Source of the DNA: an uncultured Pseudomonadota bacterium
GTDB lineage: Bacteria; Pseudomonadota; Gammaproteobacteria; Burkholderiales; Thiobacillaceae
Length of the DNA stretch: 64,000 nt
Direction of reading: 5' to 3'
Assembly (NCBI GenBank): GCA_903835655.1
Contig: CAILNT010000112.1
Location: forward strand, 54,569 to 118,568
Shown: piece after piece, positions 61,641 to 64,000 of the stretch
How positions within the stretch are numbered: position 1 is the first letter of the stretch
How the letters are laid out: every line of letters begins with the position of its first letter
Program-made: the position numbers and the translations under genes
The notes under the pieces: generated by a model
Databases searched by the model: none
What the model saw: only the letters and a program-made list of their open reading frames with translations
What the model was told of the DNA's origin: nothing

Positions 61641-62599
61641 ATATGCCCATGCTTCCTACCCAACGCCACGAACACGGTATTTACACGGTCGATGCCGGCC
61701 ATCTCCGTCCCGGCCTGGCGGCCGTTCACCTCATCGTCGCAGCCGGGCACCTCGCCCTGGTCGACACGGGCACCCGCCATTGCGTCCCCCACCTGCTCGA
61801 TTGCATGGCGGAGTTGGGTTTCGGCCCGGAGGCGGTCGACTATGTGATCGTCACCCATGTCCACCTCGATCATGCCGGTGGTGCCGGCGCCTTGTTGCTG
61901 GCTTGCCCGAATGCGCGCCTGGTGGTGCACCCCAAGGGCGCACGCCACCTGATCGACCCGGCGAAGCTGATCGCAGGCTCCATGGCCGTCTATGGTGAGG
62001 TGCTGTTTCACGAGCTTTATGGGGAAATCGTCCCGGCGTCACCTGATCGCGTGATCGAAGCGGATGACGGCTACCGGATCGACTTCCACGGCCGTGTCCT
62101 GAGTTTTCTCGACACGCCCGGCCATGCCCGGCATCATTTCTGCGTACATGACATCGCCAGCAACAGCCTCTTCACCGGCGACACCTTCGGCATTTCCTAC
62201 CGGGAATTCGATGTGCCAGGAGCGCAGGCGTTCCTCTTTCCCACCACCACTCCGGTTCAGTTCGAACCCGATGCGCTGCACGCTTCCATCGACCGCCTCA
62301 TGGCACTGGACCCGCGTGCGGCCTACTTGACCCATTACGGCCGGGTGACGGCATTGCCCGCACTCGCCGCAAGTCTGCACACGATGACCGACGACTTCGT
62401 GCGCCTCACGCTCGCCGTGGAAGAGGAGGGTGCCGCCCGGCACGGTGCCCTGAAGGTGGCGCTCGAACAGTATTTGATCGAAGCCGCCCGCGCTCACGGC
62501 TGCACTCTGCCCCTGGCGCGCATGCGGGAACTGCTGGCGGGCGATGTGGAACTGAATGCCCAGGGTTTGCTGTTCTGGCGGGATCGACTGCCATCATAG
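61637..62599 (+). CDS. MBL-fold metallo-hydrolase
   Basis: 320 residues. VIVTHVHLDHAGGAGAL near residue 74 is the HxHxDH dinuclear metal motif; FLDTPGHARHHFCVHD, LFTGDTFGISYREFD and YLTHYGRV supply the later ligands. The sequence around LPTQRHEHGIYTVDAGHLRP resembles glyoxalase II-like or persulfide-dioxygenase-related hydrolases, but I cannot assign the substrate. Its ATG overlaps the kinase stop by four bases. Confidence 0.85.
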   Translation: MNMPMLPTQRHEHGIYTVDAGHLRPGLAAVHLIVAAGHLALVDTGTRHCVPHLLDCMAELGFGPEAVDYVIVTHVHLDHAGGAGALLLACPNARLVVHPKGARHLIDPAKLIAGSMAVYGEVLFHELYGEIVPASPDRVIEADDGYRIDFHGRVLSFLDTPGHARHHFCVHDIASNSLFTGDTFGISYREFDVPGAQAFLFPTTTPVQFEPDALHASIDRLMALDPRAAYLTHYGRVTALPALAASLHTMTDDFVRLTLAVEEEGAARHGALKVALEQYLIEAARAHGCTLPLARMRELLAGDVELNAQGLLFWRDRLPS

Positions 62600-62655
62600 A
62601 GAAGCTCGGCTATCTGCGGAGCCCACACCACCCCGGCCCGGCAGCGTTTCCCGGG

Positions 62656-62661
62656 TATAAT
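62656..62661 (+). promoter_or_regulatory. Probable -10 box of tRNA-Ser
   Basis: A perfect TATAAT nine bases before the tRNA, followed by the GC-rich discriminator CCCCGGG typical of stable-RNA promoters. CCCGGG flanks the box on both sides. No good -35 is seen. Confidence 0.55.
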
Positions 62662-62670
62662 CCCCGGGCT

Positions 62671-62758
62671 GGAAGCGTGGCAGAGTGGTCGATTGCACCG
62701 GTCTTGAAAACCGGCGGTGGGCAACCATCCGTGAGTTCGAATCTCACCGCTTCCGCCA
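62671..62758 (+). tRNA. tRNA-Ser (anticodon UGA)
   Basis: 88 bases including CCA. Acceptor arms GGAAGCG and CGCTTCC pair fully, the discriminator is G and CCA is encoded. The anticodon stem CCGGT/ACCGG encloses loop CTTGAAA with anticodon TGA. A long variable arm (CGGTGGGCAACCATCCG) marks a class II tRNA. The T-arm is GTGAGTTCGAATCTCAC. Confidence 0.97.
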
Positions 62759-63033
62759 GTCTGACATCCGAAGAGTTACGAAAATATTCGATAAGCTCCG
62801 TCATGAGGACAATTCGATGTCGAAGGCGACAGCCGAACCACCCCGACATGAGCGCACAGAGAAGGGCAGGGCGCACGGAGGGGGCGCCGAAGATGGCCGA
62901 GAGTTGTCAGAATCCCGGTACGAAAGAAGCCCGCGCCGCAACTCCCACCGGGCCCGCCCGAGAGACCGACGACACCGACGGCACACCAACGCGCTACGCG
63001 ACCCCCAACTTCCCCATCCGGGAAAGCACGGAC

Positions 63034-63393
63034 TCAGGCCGAGGTCTCGACCCTGGATTCGTGCTTGGTGTCCTGACCATGCACCAGCGTAAGCATTCCC
63101 TTAGGCGGAACCTGATAGATCAGCACGCTCTTGCTGTCGTAAACCTTCATCACCGCAGCACCCGAGGATTCCTCGAATTTGACGTGCGGGTTGGACGCGG
63201 GTGAGGCACTACCACTCTTCGTGGCGGCACCCTGCCCACCCCTGACGGTGGCAGCCGCCACCCCGGTCGCCGAGGTCGCAGCACCCTGCGCACCACGCGT
63301 ACCACCCGTGGCCGACGCCGCGCGCGTCACAGCCGCCCCTGCCGACGTGGGAACGTAGCCGAAGGTCAACGAGGTAGTCGCGCCTATGGCCAT
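63034..63393 (-). CDS. FlaG-like small protein
   Basis: 119 residues. The first 65 are Ala/Gly/Ser/Thr-rich and look disordered. The C-terminal part VKFEESSGAAVMKVYDSKSV then LIYQVPPKGMLTL resembles the FlaG/YvyC fold (KFE...VxVxD...VIxQIPPxxML). FlaG is linked to flagellar filament length, but no other flagellar gene is visible, so the assignment is tentative. It follows the next upstream gene by 12 bases, in one transcript. Confidence 0.5.
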   Translation of the reverse strand: MAIGATTSLTFGYVPTSAGAAVTRAASATGGTRGAQGAATSATGVAAATVRGGQGAATKSGSASPASNPHVKFEESSGAAVMKVYDSKSVLIYQVPPKGMLTLVHGQDTKHESRVETSA

Positions 63394-63405
63394 GTTAACC
63401 CCCTA

Positions 63406-63723
63406 TCAGACGAGCGAAGCCTGGACGTAGGCCTGCAAGGCCTGCGTGACCGACTTGCTTTCCGACGCGACGGTGGCAGCCGGACTGTTCGCATTAGCCG
63501 GCACCTGCGCGGCGGCCGAGCGCTGGACCCCGCGCCCAGCCTGCACCCCACCGGTTCCCTGAAGGGACTGCGCACTCAAAGTCACACGATCCCCCCTCTG
63601 CGCCACCGCACCCTGACCCTGAGGCTGCGCACTCCGCGGACGGCTTCTCGTCTGAGCCGCCTGCACCTGCGCGGTATAACTGGCAACCGCCTGCGAGGAG
63701 GTTGAGACACTGGGATTAGCCAT
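63406..63723 (-). CDS. Small Ala/Gln/Ser-rich protein, unknown function
   Basis: 105 residues, low complexity, with a central GDRVTLSAQSLQ motif of the kind seen in small proteins next to flagellar or secretion genes. No signal peptide or membrane segment. ATG 63723 follows AAGGAG seven bases upstream, a strong ribosome site, so translation is likely. I do not recognise a family. Probably in an operon with the FlaG-like gene. Confidence 0.55.
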   Translation of the reverse strand: MANPSVSTSSQAVASYTAQVQAAQTRSRPRSAQPQGQGAVAQRGDRVTLSAQSLQGTGGVQAGRGVQRSAAAQVPANANSPAATVASESKSVTQALQAYVQASLV

Positions 63724-64000
63724 GAAAGTACTCCTTACTCGATAATCAAACCCGCGCGGCGGACCACACCCGCCTCGCTACTCTCACAGCATAGACTTGT
63801 TTTTCAGGAAGGAAAAGTCGATTCGGGAGCGTGCCAGGACTGCGCCCTAGAGTGCATAGTTGTTGCATCCCGTGTGATTATGTACCCGTTCGTAGCTGGC
63901 CGTTGTTTCGTGCCCGCGAACTGATGCATCAACTGATTGAGTCGTTTGTCCCCTTGGGGAAGGAGCAAGTTTCAGCTCCGTAGCCGGGTCAAGGGCAGGC

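Noticed and set aside
62671..62758. tRNA-Ser as an integration site of a mobile island
   Set aside because: No second copy of the tRNA 3' end and no integrase gene is seen in the window.
62818..63092. Small ORF after tRNA-Ser (MSKATAEPPRHERTEKG...)
   Set aside because: There is a plausible ribosome site, but the sequence is Arg/His-rich without family resemblance and overlaps the end of the FlaG-like gene; another frame is equally open.
63815..63836. Second sigma-54-like site on the minus strand upstream of the small-protein pair
   Set aside because: TGGCACG is present, but at the -12 position the sequence is CGAAT, lacking the GC dinucleotide.

Overview
The window is GC-rich, densely coded DNA that looks like a chromosome segment of a betaproteobacterium, probably a chemolithotrophic sulfur oxidiser. 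This rests on gene content: a DsrS-like protein, an SQR-like flavoprotein, a DUF2782 gene beside a BPSS1780-type membrane protein, FolE2, PilG/ChpA-like signalling, and small c-type cytochrome and TauE/SafE genes. No rRNA operon, plasmid function, phage, transposase or CRISPR array is visible. One tRNA gene, tRNA-Ser(UGA), is present.

Layout. 1-11.7 kb holds housekeeping genes: a partial FAD oxidoreductase, a sugar-nucleotide epimerase, SapC, a two-gene chemosensory kinase/PilG unit, rubredoxin, thiD, thiE, hemL, dsrS-like and a CPA1 antiporter. 12.1-23.5 kb is a compact run of 11 overlapping or nearly abutting genes. They combine an Mrp-antiporter module (E, F, G, a DUF4040 subunit, a fused E/B subunit, C and a fused double antiporter) with complex I-like subunits (NuoH, B, C and D types), a ferredoxin-GltD-type flavoprotein fusion and a ferritin-like protein. 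The whole is best explained as a bacterial relative of the archaeal MBS/Mbx respiratory complex. It is not a hydrogenase: the NuoD-like subunit lacks the C-terminal nickel-binding cysteines. The NuoB-like subunit has only three cluster cysteines. A well-formed sigma-54 (-24/-12) promoter candidate lies upstream.

23.5-27.3 kb carries folE2 and polA. polA has an in-frame insertion made of palindromic repeat DNA. 27.5-41.1 kb is a two-gene surface system: a 3087-residue exported protein of DUF11 and SdrD-B-like repeats, translationally coupled to a 1457-residue OmpA-domain and probable outer-membrane barrel protein. 41.2-45.8 kb is housekeeping: LOG protein, DUF2782, BPSS1780, a small dihaem cytochrome, a TauE/SafE-type protein and hslU without hslV.

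45.8-58.3 kb is a surface-glycan region: glycosyltransferases, a PIG-L deacetylase, a pyruvyltransferase-like protein, a GNAT/FemAB-like protein, a gtrA/gtrB/GT39 unit, GT-B, GT9 and GT2 enzymes, a tyrosine phosphatase and an MsbA-like exporter. The stretch 46.8-49.6 kb is visibly AT-richer and may have been acquired. 58.5-62.6 kb holds a periplasmic binding protein, a hybrid histidine kinase and a metallo-beta-lactamase-fold protein, probably one sensory operon. The window ends with tRNA-Ser and two small Ala/Ser/Gln-rich proteins, one of them FlaG-like.

Several dispersed repeats recur: a roughly 180-bp element (two long copies and one short copy), three REP-like palindromes, and a CCTCTCCC...GGGAGAGG hairpin family found between genes and inside polA.
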